Below, piece after piece: positions 6,721-14,192 of a DNA stretch of 15,744 nucleotides (the stretch's first letter is position 1; each line of letters opens with the position of its first letter). Location: positions 1 through 15,744 of the forward strand of contig JAKBCB010000028.1 in assembly GCA_021808185.1 (NCBI GenBank), written 5' to 3'. The position numbers were made by a program, and so were the translations under genes. Under the pieces are notes generated by a model that was not told the origin of the DNA, did no database searches, and saw only the letters and a program-made list of their open reading frames with translations. The stretch is from Pseudomonadota bacterium (GTDB lineage: Bacteria > Pseudomonadota > Alphaproteobacteria > Acetobacterales > Acetobacteraceae).

Positions 6721-7520
6721 GGTCGGATGCAGGCAATCCCCCGCTGCTCACCTGCCGCGATGTCGGCAAGGTGTGGCCCACGACAGGGCGCCCGTTCGTG
6801 GCGCTCGACGGAATCGATCTCGATGTCGCGCGCAACGAGTTCGTCGTGTTCCTGGGGCCGAGCGGCTGCGGCAAGAGCACGCTGCTGTACCTGATTGCGG
6901 GGCTCGAGCGTGTCAGCAGCGGCACCATCGAAAGCGGCGGCTCGGTGGTGGAGGGGCCCGGCACCGACCGTGGCCTGATCTTCCAGGAGTCCTCGCTGTT
7001 CCCGTGGATGACGGTGGGCGAGAACGTGGCGTTCGGGCTGCGCTTGCAGGGCGTGGCCCCGGCGCGGCGGCGGGAGGCCGCGATCGCGCTGCTGCGCAAG
7101 GTCGGCATGGCCGATGCCGTGGACAAGCGGCCGGACCAACTCTCCGGCGGCATGCGCCAGCGCGCGGCGATGGCGCGGGCGCTCTCGCTGCGGCCGGAGG
7201 TGCTGCTGCTGGACGAGCCGTTCGCGGCACTGGACGTGCAGACGCGCAGCAAGATGCAGGATTTCCTGATCGAGGTGTGGCGCGACAGCGGTGCCTCCAT
7301 GCTGTTCGTGACCCACCACATCGACGAGGCCGTGGCGCTGGCCGACCGGGTGGTGGTGTTCACGGCGCGGCCAGGGCGCATCAAGAGCATCGTGCCGATC
7401 GATCTGCCGCGCCCGCGCGACCCGCGCAGTCCCGAAGCCCGTGCGCTGGCGGACCATCTCACCGATCTGCTGCGCGACGAGGTGGACCGCGCTTTCGCCG
7501 AACAGGAGCGGCTGCGGTGA
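6717..7520 (+). CDS. ABC transporter ATP-binding protein (TauB/SsuB type)
   Basis: This 267-residue cytoplasmic ATPase powers the importer. All nucleotide-binding motifs are present: Walker A GPSGCGKST (47-55), Q-loop FQ at 89-90 followed by the family-typical SSLFPWMTVGENV, signature LSGGMRQR (142-149), Walker B LLLDEPFAALD (163-173) and the H-loop in THHIDEAVALADRV. The tail after ARPGRI is the usual SsuB/TauB extension. The start is the GTG at 6717 in a GTGA overlap with the permease stop, with GGAG about 8 nt upstream. The next downstream ATG would remove Walker A. The stop again overlaps the amidase start as GTGA. Confidence 0.95.
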   Translation: MRSDAGNPPLLTCRDVGKVWPTTGRPFVALDGIDLDVARNEFVVFLGPSGCGKSTLLYLIAGLERVSSGTIESGGSVVEGPGTDRGLIFQESSLFPWMTVGENVAFGLRLQGVAPARRREAAIALLRKVGMADAVDKRPDQLSGGMRQRAAMARALSLRPEVLLLDEPFAALDVQTRSKMQDFLIEVWRDSGASMLFVTHHIDEAVALADRVVVFTARPGRIKSIVPIDLPRPRDPRSPEARALADHLTDLLRDEVDRAFAEQERLR

Positions 7521-8380
7521 GCGTCCGGCTTGCCGCCGTGCAATTGCCGGGCTGCACGATGGATCTGGCGGCCAACGCCGAACGCGCGGTGCAGGGCGCG
7601 CGCGAGGCCGCGGCGCGGGGGGCGCGGATCATCGCGCTGCCCGAACTGGCGACGGTGCCGTATTTCTGCGGCGACGCCCCCGAACCCTATCGCGCCTGGG
7701 CCGGGCCGGCCGATGGCCTGCTGCCCGGCCGCTTCGCGGCACTGGCACGCGAGACCGGAACGTGCATTCTGCTGCCGTTCTACGAGCACGATCCCGCCAC
7801 CGGCCGCTATCACAACGCGGTCGCGGGCTTCGGGCCGGACGGGGCGGCGCTCGGCGAGGGGACGCTCGCGCGCAAGCTGCACCTTCCCGTCGGCACCGAG
7901 CCGCCGCCCGGATACGATGAGGCGCGGCACTTCACGCCGGGCGACGGTTTGCAGGTCGTGCGCGTGGCCGGCCTCGGCCTCGGTGTCCTGGTCTGCTACG
8001 ACCGCCGCTTTCCGGAGGCGTGGCGGGTGCTGCGCACGATGGGCGCCGATCTGGTCGTGGTGCCCGTGGCCGGCAGCGGCGGCGACGACATGGAGTTCTT
8101 TCTCGGCGAGATGCGCACCCATGCGCGCGAGAACGGGCTGGCCGTGCTGTGCGCCAACAAGGTCGGCGACGAACACATTGGCGGCGCCACGGTGACGAAT
8201 TTCGGCTGGTCCACGATCATCGGCGCGGATGGGGCGGTGCTGGCGCTGCGCCGCGAGGCAGAGGGGCCTGGGCTGGCGATGGCCGATCTCGACGTAGCCG
8301 CGATCCCGGACATCCGCCGCACGCTGCGCTACTTCGATGATCGGCGGGCGGATCTGTGGGAGCGCGCGCGGCCCCGCTGA
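7517..8380 (+). CDS. Nitrilase-superfamily C-N hydrolase, carbamoylase-like
   Basis: This 287-residue cytoplasmic hydrolase carries the complete Glu-Lys-Cys triad: LPELATVPYF (Glu43), ARKLHLP (Lys120) and LVCYDRRFPEAWRVL (Cys160). YDEARHFTPGD (133-143) carries the second active-site Glu of N-carbamoylputrescine- and carbamoyl-amino-acid-type amidases. The double arginine after the cysteine (163-164) recalls the CNDRRWPE motif of N-carbamoyl-D-amino acid amidohydrolase, where those arginines hold the substrate carboxylate. On that basis an N-carbamoyl or omega-amide carboxylate is a reasonable substrate; this is inference, not proof. It starts at the GTG at 7517 in a GTGA overlap with the ATPase gene, with AGGAG about 8 nt upstream. 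It is the last gene of the operon and probably acts on what the transporter imports, or on the product of the divergent amidohydrolase. Confidence 0.92.
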   Translation: MSVRLAAVQLPGCTMDLAANAERAVQGAREAAARGARIIALPELATVPYFCGDAPEPYRAWAGPADGLLPGRFAALARETGTCILLPFYEHDPATGRYHNAVAGFGPDGAALGEGTLARKLHLPVGTEPPPGYDEARHFTPGDGLQVVRVAGLGLGVLVCYDRRFPEAWRVLRTMGADLVVVPVAGSGGDDMEFFLGEMRTHARENGLAVLCANKVGDEHIGGATVTNFGWSTIIGADGAVLALRREAEGPGLAMADLDVAAIPDIRRTLRYFDDRRADLWERARPR

Positions 8381-8417
8381 CCGACGCGCAGGACCAACGC
8401 CCCGGCCGCGAAGCCGC

Positions 8418-8446
8418 TTGCCTGCCGTCGGCCCCCCTCGCATAGT
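8418..8446 (+). promoter_or_regulatory. Candidate sigma-70 promoter for the sugar-type ABC operon
   Basis: TTGCCT (8418-8423) and CATAGT (8441-8446) are separated by exactly 17 nt; each matches four of six consensus bases. They lie in the 150-bp gap between the amidase and the next binding-protein gene. The implied leader is about 78 nt and includes an unusually AT-rich patch at 8498-8512. No operator-like palindrome or clear terminator for the upstream operon was seen in the gap. Confidence 0.3.
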
Positions 8447-8530
8447 CCGTGCGCGGCTGGCAAACCCGCGGAAACACCGGGGCCGGCCGGAGCGATGAGA
8501 ATAATAACAATCCATCCGGGAAGGTACGCC

Positions 8531-9532
8531 ATGCAAGTCACACGTCGCGCGTTCACCGTCGGTGCGCTGGTCGCCGCCGCGGGCAGTATGTCGGTGATGG
8601 TCAAGGCCGAAGGCAACAAGACGGTTGCGTTGCTGTTCGATAGCCTCGTCTCGCCGTTCTGGGTGTCCGGCATCGAGATCATGCGCGAAAAGGCCAAGGC
8701 GAAGGGCTGGACCACGCTGGAAAACATCTCGAACTTCGACGACAACAAGCAATTTGAACAAGTCAAGGCGATGATATCCCGCAAGGTCGATGGGATTCTT
8801 ATTATCCAGACCGATGCCAAGGCCGTGATCCCGGCGATCCGCGCGGCCAACGCGGCCAATATCCCGATGGTGCATTTCAACCGCCCGCCGGCCAAGAGCG
8901 ATGCCTACTCGGTGGCCATCCAGGCCGATAACCGCAAGATCATGCAGGACACCGTGAATTTCATGGTGTCGCAGGCCAAGCAGATGGGTGGCAAGTACAA
9001 GGCCTGCATCCTGATCGGCGATCTGGGCGACGTGAATGCCATTCAGCGCCGCGACGGCTTCTTCGACGTGGTGAACAAGAACAAGGACATCATCGATGTC
9101 GTCGCGCGCATCGCGACGGAGTGGAACGCCGACAAGGCGTTTGCGGGCCTGACCAATGCGATCCAGGCGAATCCGGATATCAACTTCCTGGTCACGTCCT
9201 CGGACTTCCTGCATCCCCAGATCGAACAGGTGCTGAAAGCAGCCAACAAATGGCACAAGAAGGGCGAGGCCGGCCACGTGCTGTTCGGCGGCTTCGATGG
9301 TGACGAAGGCGCTTATGCTCGCCTACAGGATGGCTATCTCGATGCTTGCGGCGTGCAGAACCTGTTCCTGGAAGTGGACATGGCTTTCGGCGCTTTCGAG
9401 GATCTGTGGGCCGGCAAGAAGCCCGATAAGCTGTTGCTCGATCCGGGCTTCGTCATCACGCAGGACGACCTGATGGCCAAGCGCGACCAGATGTGGGGCT
9501 ACACCGTCTGGAAGAAGATGCAGAAGGGCTGA
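8531..9532 (+). CDS. Ribose-family ABC substrate-binding protein, Tat signal
   Basis: This 333-residue periplasmic protein of the Peripla_BP_4/RbsB class serves the CUT2-type importer encoded downstream. The start at 8531 has GGGAAGG about 6 nt upstream and gives a compact signal VTRRAFTVGALVAAAG (Arg5-Arg6), likely cut after about residue 26 (MVKA). An in-frame ATG at 8495 would add 12 unusual residues and has no such site. Family landmarks: TVALLFDSLVSPFWVSG (ligand-pocket entry), KVDGILIIQTDAKAVIPAI, AANIPMVHFNR, a second domain starting at KYKACILIGDLGDVNA, and GHVLFGGFDGDEGAY before the hinge. CUT2 proteins bind pentoses, hexoses, polyols or autoinducer-2-like furanosyl compounds; the ligand cannot be told here. 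A 61-nt gap separates it from the first permease gene. Confidence 0.93.
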   Translation: MQVTRRAFTVGALVAAAGSMSVMVKAEGNKTVALLFDSLVSPFWVSGIEIMREKAKAKGWTTLENISNFDDNKQFEQVKAMISRKVDGILIIQTDAKAVIPAIRAANAANIPMVHFNRPPAKSDAYSVAIQADNRKIMQDTVNFMVSQAKQMGGKYKACILIGDLGDVNAIQRRDGFFDVVNKNKDIIDVVARIATEWNADKAFAGLTNAIQANPDINFLVTSSDFLHPQIEQVLKAANKWHKKGEAGHVLFGGFDGDEGAYARLQDGYLDACGVQNLFLEVDMAFGAFEDLWAGKKPDKLLLDPGFVITQDDLMAKRDQMWGYTVWKKMQKG

Positions 9533-9593
9533 GGTCAGCGGCGCCGCCACCGCCCCGCGGCGCGTGGCGGCGCCCCCTTTCGTAGAAGCACCG

Positions 9594-10637
9594 ATGAGCA
9601 CCATGCAGGCAATCGCGCCGGGCGGCACGGCCGAGGCATCGCGGCGCCGGCGCGGTCTTGCCGTGCGGCTCCTGATGAGCGAATACCTCGTGCCCGGCGT
9701 GACGGTGATCTATTTTCTGGTGATGTGGGCGCTGGTGCCCGCCATCGCCACCACGGAAACGCTGCTCGACATTCTCGCCGCCATGTTGCCGTTGCTCGTC
9801 GTGGCGATCGGCCAGACCTTCGTCCTCATCGTGGCGGGCATCGATCTGTCGGCCCCGTCCATCCTGGCGACAGCCAGTGTGGTCGGTGCCTCGATGATGA
9901 CCGGGGATGGTGGGTTCGCGCTGGGCACCGGCGTGCCGGTCTTGGTCGGCATCGTCGCGTTTCTGGCCGTCGGGTTGCTGATCGGCCTGCTCAACGGCGT
10001 GTGCACGACGCGGCTCGGCATGCCGCCCTTCATCGTGACGCTGACCACCATGATGTTTTTCGGCGGCTTCGCGTTGTTCTATACGTCGGCCCTGACGGAA
10101 GACGGCAGCAGCTTCGGGGATCTGCCCGCGTCGTTCGTGGCCATCGGCCAGGGCACGGTGGTTGGGGTGCCGTACTCGCTGGGTGTCGCGGGGGTCGTGA
10201 TGCTGGTCGCGCACCTCGTTCTCAGCCGCACCGTGTTCGGGCAATGGCTGTATGCGATCGGCCGCAATCCTCGCGCGGCCGCCATATCGGGCGTGCCGGT
10301 GCGCCGCGCGGTGCTATGGGCGTTCGCCATCTCCGGCCTGTGTGCCGGCATCGCATCGGTGCTGTATACCGGGCGCCTGGAGACAGGAACCCCGGTGCTC
10401 GGCCAACGCATTCTGCTCGACATCGTGGGCGGCGCGGTGATCGGCGGCGTCAGCCTGTTCGGTGGCCAGGGGCGCGTGACCTGGACGCTCTACGGCGTGC
10501 TGTTCCTGTCAGTGGTCGATAAGGGATTGCAGCTTCTCGGCCTCGACCTTGCGTCGGTGTTTGCCATCAAGGGGCTGGTGATCCTGTGCGCCGCGGTGCT
10601 GGACGCGGTGCGCCACCGGCTGATGCTGCGCGGATGA
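9594..10637 (+). CDS. Ribose-family (CUT2) ABC permease, first copy
   Basis: This 347-residue inner-membrane subunit belongs to the RbsC/BPD_transp_2 family. A basic cytoplasmic head (ASRRRRGLAVRLL) precedes about eight to ten hydrophobic helices. The signature near the third helix reads VLIVAGIDLSAPSILA, where GGIDLSVG is usual, so the second Gly and Val are changed to Ala and Pro. Other landmarks are TRLGMPPFIVTLTTMM, TVFGQWLYAIGRNPRAAAISGV (cytoplasmic loop touching the ATPase) and GGAVIGGVSLFGGQG. The start at 9594 is preferred to the GTG at 9564, which would add ten residues in a GC-rich leader. The Shine-Dalgarno is weak. The stop overlaps the ATPase start as ATGA. It probably pairs with the second permease as a heterodimer. 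Confidence 0.93.
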   Translation: MSTMQAIAPGGTAEASRRRRGLAVRLLMSEYLVPGVTVIYFLVMWALVPAIATTETLLDILAAMLPLLVVAIGQTFVLIVAGIDLSAPSILATASVVGASMMTGDGGFALGTGVPVLVGIVAFLAVGLLIGLLNGVCTTRLGMPPFIVTLTTMMFFGGFALFYTSALTEDGSSFGDLPASFVAIGQGTVVGVPYSLGVAGVVMLVAHLVLSRTVFGQWLYAIGRNPRAAAISGVPVRRAVLWAFAISGLCAGIASVLYTGRLETGTPVLGQRILLDIVGGAVIGGVSLFGGQGRVTWTLYGVLFLSVVDKGLQLLGLDLASVFAIKGLVILCAAVLDAVRHRLMLRG

Positions 10638-12175
10638 GCGCGCAGGCGGCGCCGGCGCCGTTCTTCAGCGCGCATGGGCTTTGCAAGAGCTTCTTCGGCG
10701 TGCAGGTCTTGCACGACATGGGCTTCTCGCTGCACCCCGGCCAGGTGCTCGGGCTGGTCGGTGAGAATGGGTCGGGCAAATCCACGACCATGAACATCCT
10801 CGGCGGCGTGCTGCCGATGGACGCGGGCAGGATGACGATCGACGGAACGGAGTATCGCCCGCGCAACCCGCGCGAGGCGGAGGCGCACGGAATCGCCTTC
10901 ATCCATCAGGAACTGAACCTGTTCCGCAATCTGAGCGTGGCGGAGAACCTGTTCATCGCGGGGTTCCCGAAGAAGCTGCGCGGACTGCCGTTCATCGACC
11001 GCGCCCGCGTGCGCGCCCGCACCCAGGAACTGCTGGCCGCCGTCGATCTCGATGTCGCTCCGGCCACGCTGGTCAGCCGGCTGTCGCAGGGGGAGCGGCA
11101 ACTGGTGGAAATCGCCAAGGCGCTCGGCGCGAATGCCCGCATCGTCATTTTCGACGAGCCCACAACCTCGCTGACGACCCGCGAGACCGACCGGCTGTTC
11201 GACATCATCGGTCGCCTGCGCCGCCAGGGCATCGCCATCATCTACATCAGCCACATCCTGGGCGATGTGCTGCGCCTGTGCGACGACATCTTGGTGCTGC
11301 GCGACGGCCATCTGGTCGGCGGCGCGCCGAAGTCGCAGATGACCGTCGAACGCATGATCACGCTGATGGTGGGCCGCACCATCGAGCAGATGTTCCCGCC
11401 GCGCGATCCGCCGATCGAGTTGGGCGAGCCGGTGCTGGAAGTCCGCGGCCTGAGCCAGCGCGGCATGGTGAAGGATATCGGGTTCAGCTTGCGGGCCGGC
11501 GAAGTGCTCGGCATCTCCGGCTTGATGGGTGCCGGACGCTCGGAACTGGCGCGCATCCTGTTCGGCATCGACCCCTGCGAAAGCGGCGAGGTGCGTATCG
11601 GTGGCAGCGCCGTGCCGAAGCTGTCGCCTGCCGCCTGCATGGCGCAGGGAATGGCGTTCCTGACGGAGGACCGCCGTGCCGAGGGGTTGATGATGGAGGC
11701 GTCGATCGCCGACAACGTCGCACTCGCTTCGCTGCCGCGGTTCGGGCGCAACTGGGCGCGCTTTATCGAACGCACCCGGCTCGGTGACGAGGTGGCGCGG
11801 GTTTCCTCCGCCGTGCGGATCGTGGCACCGGACCAGCGCCGGACCCTGGCCAAGAACCTGTCCGGCGGCAACCAGCAGAAGGTGGTGATCGGCAAGTGGC
11901 TGCTGCGCGAGCCGCGCGTGTTCATGCTCGATGAACCGACGCGGGGGATCGATGTCGGCGCCAAATACGAGGTCTACAAGATCATCAATCAACTGGCCGC
12001 CGATGGCGCCGGGGTGTTGGTGATTTCCTCGGAGATCGAGGAGCTCACCGGGATGTGCGACCGTATCCTGGTGATGGCGCAGGGCGAAATCCGCGCCGAG
12101 TTCGCGCGCGCCGAGTTCGACCGCGAGGCGATTCTGCGGGCCGCCATGTGGCACGGCAGCAAGGAGCCGGCATGA
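10634..12175 (+). CDS. CUT2 ABC transporter double ATP-binding protein (RbsA/MglA type)
   Basis: This 513-residue cytoplasmic ATPase has two nucleotide-binding domains in one chain, as in all RbsA/MglA proteins. The first has Walker A GENGSGKST (43-51), Q-loop IHQELNLF, signature LSQGERQLVEIAKAL and Walker B IVIFDEPTTSL (about 172-182). The second begins near residue 270 with the degenerate Walker A GLMGAGRSEL usual for this family, then LTEDRRAEGL, signature LSGGNQQKVVIGKWL (about 410) and MLDEPTRGIDVGAKYEVY. Length and motifs are fully typical. It starts in an ATGA overlap with the first permease gene without a clear Shine-Dalgarno, which suggests coupled translation. It ends in an ATGA overlap with the second permease gene. 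Confidence 0.96.
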   Translation: MSAQAAPAPFFSAHGLCKSFFGVQVLHDMGFSLHPGQVLGLVGENGSGKSTTMNILGGVLPMDAGRMTIDGTEYRPRNPREAEAHGIAFIHQELNLFRNLSVAENLFIAGFPKKLRGLPFIDRARVRARTQELLAAVDLDVAPATLVSRLSQGERQLVEIAKALGANARIVIFDEPTTSLTTRETDRLFDIIGRLRRQGIAIIYISHILGDVLRLCDDILVLRDGHLVGGAPKSQMTVERMITLMVGRTIEQMFPPRDPPIELGEPVLEVRGLSQRGMVKDIGFSLRAGEVLGISGLMGAGRSELARILFGIDPCESGEVRIGGSAVPKLSPAACMAQGMAFLTEDRRAEGLMMEASIADNVALASLPRFGRNWARFIERTRLGDEVARVSSAVRIVAPDQRRTLAKNLSGGNQQKVVIGKWLLREPRVFMLDEPTRGIDVGAKYEVYKIINQLAADGAGVLVISSEIEELTGMCDRILVMAQGEIRAEFARAEFDREAILRAAMWHGSKEPA

Positions 12176-13146
12176 ACGGGCGTAACACCAAGCTGTTTGT
12201 TTTGCGCAATACCCCGGTATTGCTGTTCCTGGTGCTGCTGGCCGCGTTCGGCCTGATGTCCGACCGCTTCCTGACGATCGGCAATTTCGTCAATATCGTG
12301 ATCCAGGCCGCGCATATCGGGATCATTGCCATCGGCATGACCTTCGTGCTGCTGATCGGCGGCATCGATCTGTCGGTCGGCGCCAACATGTATGTCGTCG
12401 CCTCGGTGCTGGGATTGTTCCTGAAGGATCTGCCGCTGCCGGTCTCTTTCCCGTTGGCGACGCTGCTTGGCTTGGCGTTCGGCGCCGTCAATGGCTGGAT
12501 CGTGACGCGGCTGCGGGTGGCGGCGTTCATCACCACGCTCTCGACACTGTTCGTCGGGCGCGGCATCGCGCTGTATTTTTCCGGCAACAAGATGGTTGGC
12601 TTCACCCCGCAGATCCTGGCGCTCGGCCGCGCGTCGTATTTCGGCGTTCCTTCCGCGATCTGGGCGTTTGCCGCGGTGTTCGCCGCAGCTTACGTCACGC
12701 TCTCGCAAACCACCTTCGGCCGGCAACTCTATGCGGTGGGCGCGGACCCGGACGCGGCCGGCAAGGCCGGTATCGACGTGCGGCGGATCGTCTTTTCGGT
12801 CTATTGCATTGCTGGCGTGTGCGCTGCCATCGGCGGTCTGGTCTCGCTCAGCCAGGTTGCCGTGGCATCCTCCACCTTTGGCTTGCAGAAGGAATTCCCG
12901 GTTATCGCCGCCACCGTGCTCGGCGGCACGAGCCTGTTCGGGGGGCGCGGTGGCGTGTTGGGCACGGTGTTCGGCGCGGTGCTGATCCAGACAGTCGAGA
13001 ACGGGCTGGTGATGACCAACGCCGACCCCTATTTGTATCCGCTGGTGATCAGCGTCATCATCTTCATCGCCGTGTTCGTGGACAGTTCGCGCACGTCCAT
13101 CCTAGAACGGCTGGAGCGTCGGCAGATCCGGGTGGAGCGGGCGTAG
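12172..13146 (+). CDS. Ribose-family (CUT2) ABC permease, second copy
   Basis: This 324-residue inner-membrane subunit belongs to the RbsC/BPD_transp_2 family. It carries the standard signature FVLLIGGIDLSVGANM, TRLRVAAFITTLSTLFVGRG, the ATPase-facing loop TTFGRQLYAVGADPDAAGKAG and LGGTSLFGGRGG near the end, followed by a basic cytoplasmic tail. AAGGAG lies about 6 nt before the ATG at 12172, which overlaps the ATPase stop as ATGA. Two non-identical permeases flanking one double ATPase is an arrangement seen in LsrC/LsrD- and YtfT/YjfF-type systems and argues for a heterodimeric channel. This is the last gene of the operon; a short GC hairpin follows at 13173-13187. Confidence 0.95.
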   Translation: MNGRNTKLFVLRNTPVLLFLVLLAAFGLMSDRFLTIGNFVNIVIQAAHIGIIAIGMTFVLLIGGIDLSVGANMYVVASVLGLFLKDLPLPVSFPLATLLGLAFGAVNGWIVTRLRVAAFITTLSTLFVGRGIALYFSGNKMVGFTPQILALGRASYFGVPSAIWAFAAVFAAAYVTLSQTTFGRQLYAVGADPDAAGKAGIDVRRIVFSVYCIAGVCAAIGGLVSLSQVAVASSTFGLQKEFPVIAATVLGGTSLFGGRGGVLGTVFGAVLIQTVENGLVMTNADPYLYPLVISVIIFIAVFVDSSRTSILERLERRQIRVERA

Positions 13147-13172
13147 CGGACCGTCCGGGATCATGCCGGCTT

Positions 13173-13187
13173 GCGCCCACCGGGCGC
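13173..13187 (+). terminator. GC hairpin after the sugar-type ABC operon, possible terminator
   Basis: GCGCCC and GGGCGC form a perfect 6-bp stem around a three-base loop (ACC), 26 nt after the second permease stop and about 40 nt before the yghU-type gene. No run of T follows, so intrinsic termination is uncertain. It may only be an mRNA-end-stabilising or pausing structure. Confidence 0.3.
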
Positions 13188-13227
13188 CAGCGCCACGTAG
13201 CGAACGAAACGCTCGGAGCTTTGCACG

Positions 13228-14112
13228 ATGAACGACCAGGTCGAGTATACCCCGCCCCGCGTCTGGGTGTGGGACAAGGCCAGCGGCGGCCAATTCGCCA
13301 GCATCAACCGCCCGATCGCGGGGGCCACGCATGAGAAGGCGCTGCCGGTCGGCCGCCATCCGCTCCAGCTCTATTCGCTGGCCACGCCGAACGGCGTGAA
13401 GGTCACGGTGATGCTGGAGGAGTTGCTGGCGCGCGGCCATGCCGGGGCGGAATACGATGCATGGCTGATCCGGATCGGGGACGGCGACCAGTTCGGCAGC
13501 GGCTTCGTGGCGGTCAACCCCAACTCGAAAATCCCGGCGCTGCTGGACCGCAGCGGCCCGAAGCCGATCCGCGTGTTCGAATCCGGCGCGATCCTGGTGC
13601 ACCTCGCGGAGAAGTTCGGCGAATTGCTGCCGACCGAGCCGGCGGCGCGGGCCGAAACCATGTCGTGGCTGTTCTGGCAGATGGGCAGCGCGCCCTATCT
13701 CGGCGGCGGCTTCGGGCATTTCTATGCCTACGCACCGGCGAAGTTCGAATATCCGATCAACCGCTTCACCATGGAAGTCAAACGGCAACTAGACGTGCTC
13801 GATCGGCGACTTGCAGACAACGAATATATCGCAGGTTCCGAATATAGCATCGCAGATATTGCCATCTGGCCCTGGTATGGCGCCCTGGTGCTGGGTACTC
13901 TTTACAGTGCGGCCGAGTTCCTGTCGGTGCAGGACTACAAGAACGTCCAGCGCTGGGCGGCCGCCATCGGCGCGCGGCCGGCGGTCCGGCGCGGGCGGAT
14001 GGTCAACCGGACCTTTGGCGAGCCATCCAGCCAGTTGCACGAACGCCACGACGCCGCCGACTTCGACACCAGGACACAGGACAAGCTGGCCCCGGACAGC
14101 GCGGGCGGCTGA
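13228..14112 (+). CDS. yghU: Glutathione-dependent disulfide-bond oxidoreductase (YghU type)
   Basis: This 294-residue cytoplasmic protein of the Nu-class glutathione transferases is close in length to E. coli YghU (about 288). A long N-terminal extension (VWVWDKASGGQFASINRP, then GATHEKALPVGRHPLQLYS) is characteristic of YghU and absent from ordinary GSTs. The thioredoxin-fold half carries LATPNGVKV (Thr53, Asn55), NPNSKIPAL with the cis-proline (103) and FESGAIL (Glu118-Ser119) that hold glutathione. The C-terminal helical half contains SWLFWQMGSAPYLGGGFGHF and the N-capping motif YSIADIAIWPWYG. YghU reduces disulfides using two glutathiones. The start at 13228 has CGGAG about 9 nt upstream. 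It stands alone between two transport systems, and I see no functional tie to either. Confidence 0.92.
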   Translation: MNDQVEYTPPRVWVWDKASGGQFASINRPIAGATHEKALPVGRHPLQLYSLATPNGVKVTVMLEELLARGHAGAEYDAWLIRIGDGDQFGSGFVAVNPNSKIPALLDRSGPKPIRVFESGAILVHLAEKFGELLPTEPAARAETMSWLFWQMGSAPYLGGGFGHFYAYAPAKFEYPINRFTMEVKRQLDVLDRRLADNEYIAGSEYSIADIAIWPWYGALVLGTLYSAAEFLSVQDYKNVQRWAAAIGARPAVRRGRMVNRTFGEPSSQLHERHDAADFDTRTQDKLAPDSAGG

Positions 14113-14140
14113 GGGCTCGCGCCTTCCTGCCCATCTGTCC

Positions 14141-14184
14141 GCCTCCGGGCCGCCTTGCTAGGTTCCGGCAAAACGCCCGGAGGC
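14141..14184 (+). promoter_or_regulatory. Perfect 10-bp inverted repeat masking the dctP Shine-Dalgarno
   Basis: GCCTCCGGGC (14141-14150) and GCCCGGAGGC (14175-14184) are exact reverse complements separated by 24 nt. The right arm contains GGAGG (14179-14183), the Shine-Dalgarno of the gene starting at 14193. In a transcript covering both arms the ribosome site would be paired in a nine-GC, one-AU stem. It could act as a translational switch, or as a DNA operator flanking the CCTTGCTAG element between its arms. No T-run follows, so it is not a usual terminator. Confidence 0.45.
14153..14164 (+). promoter_or_regulatory. CCTTGCTAG element upstream of dctP, possible extended -10
   Basis: CCTTGCTAGGTT contains TGCTAGGTT, which fits an extended -10 (TGnTAnnnT). 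The same 9-mer lies upstream of the amidohydrolase at 2856-2864. The -35 position (around 14136) shows nothing convincing. If transcription starts just downstream, near 14170, the left arm of the inverted repeat at 14141 is not in that transcript. Confidence 0.25.
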
Positions 14185-14192
14185 CACGTCCG

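Noticed and set aside
8495..8530. Sugar-type binding protein start at 8495
   Set aside because: The added residues would precede the twin-arginine signal with no Shine-Dalgarno; 8531 has GGGAAGG and a normal signal length.
9533..9593. First CUT2 permease starting at the GTG at 9564
   Set aside because: The added ten residues are Ala/Pro-rich leader sequence with no ribosome site. The ATG at 9594 is simpler, although its own Shine-Dalgarno is weak.
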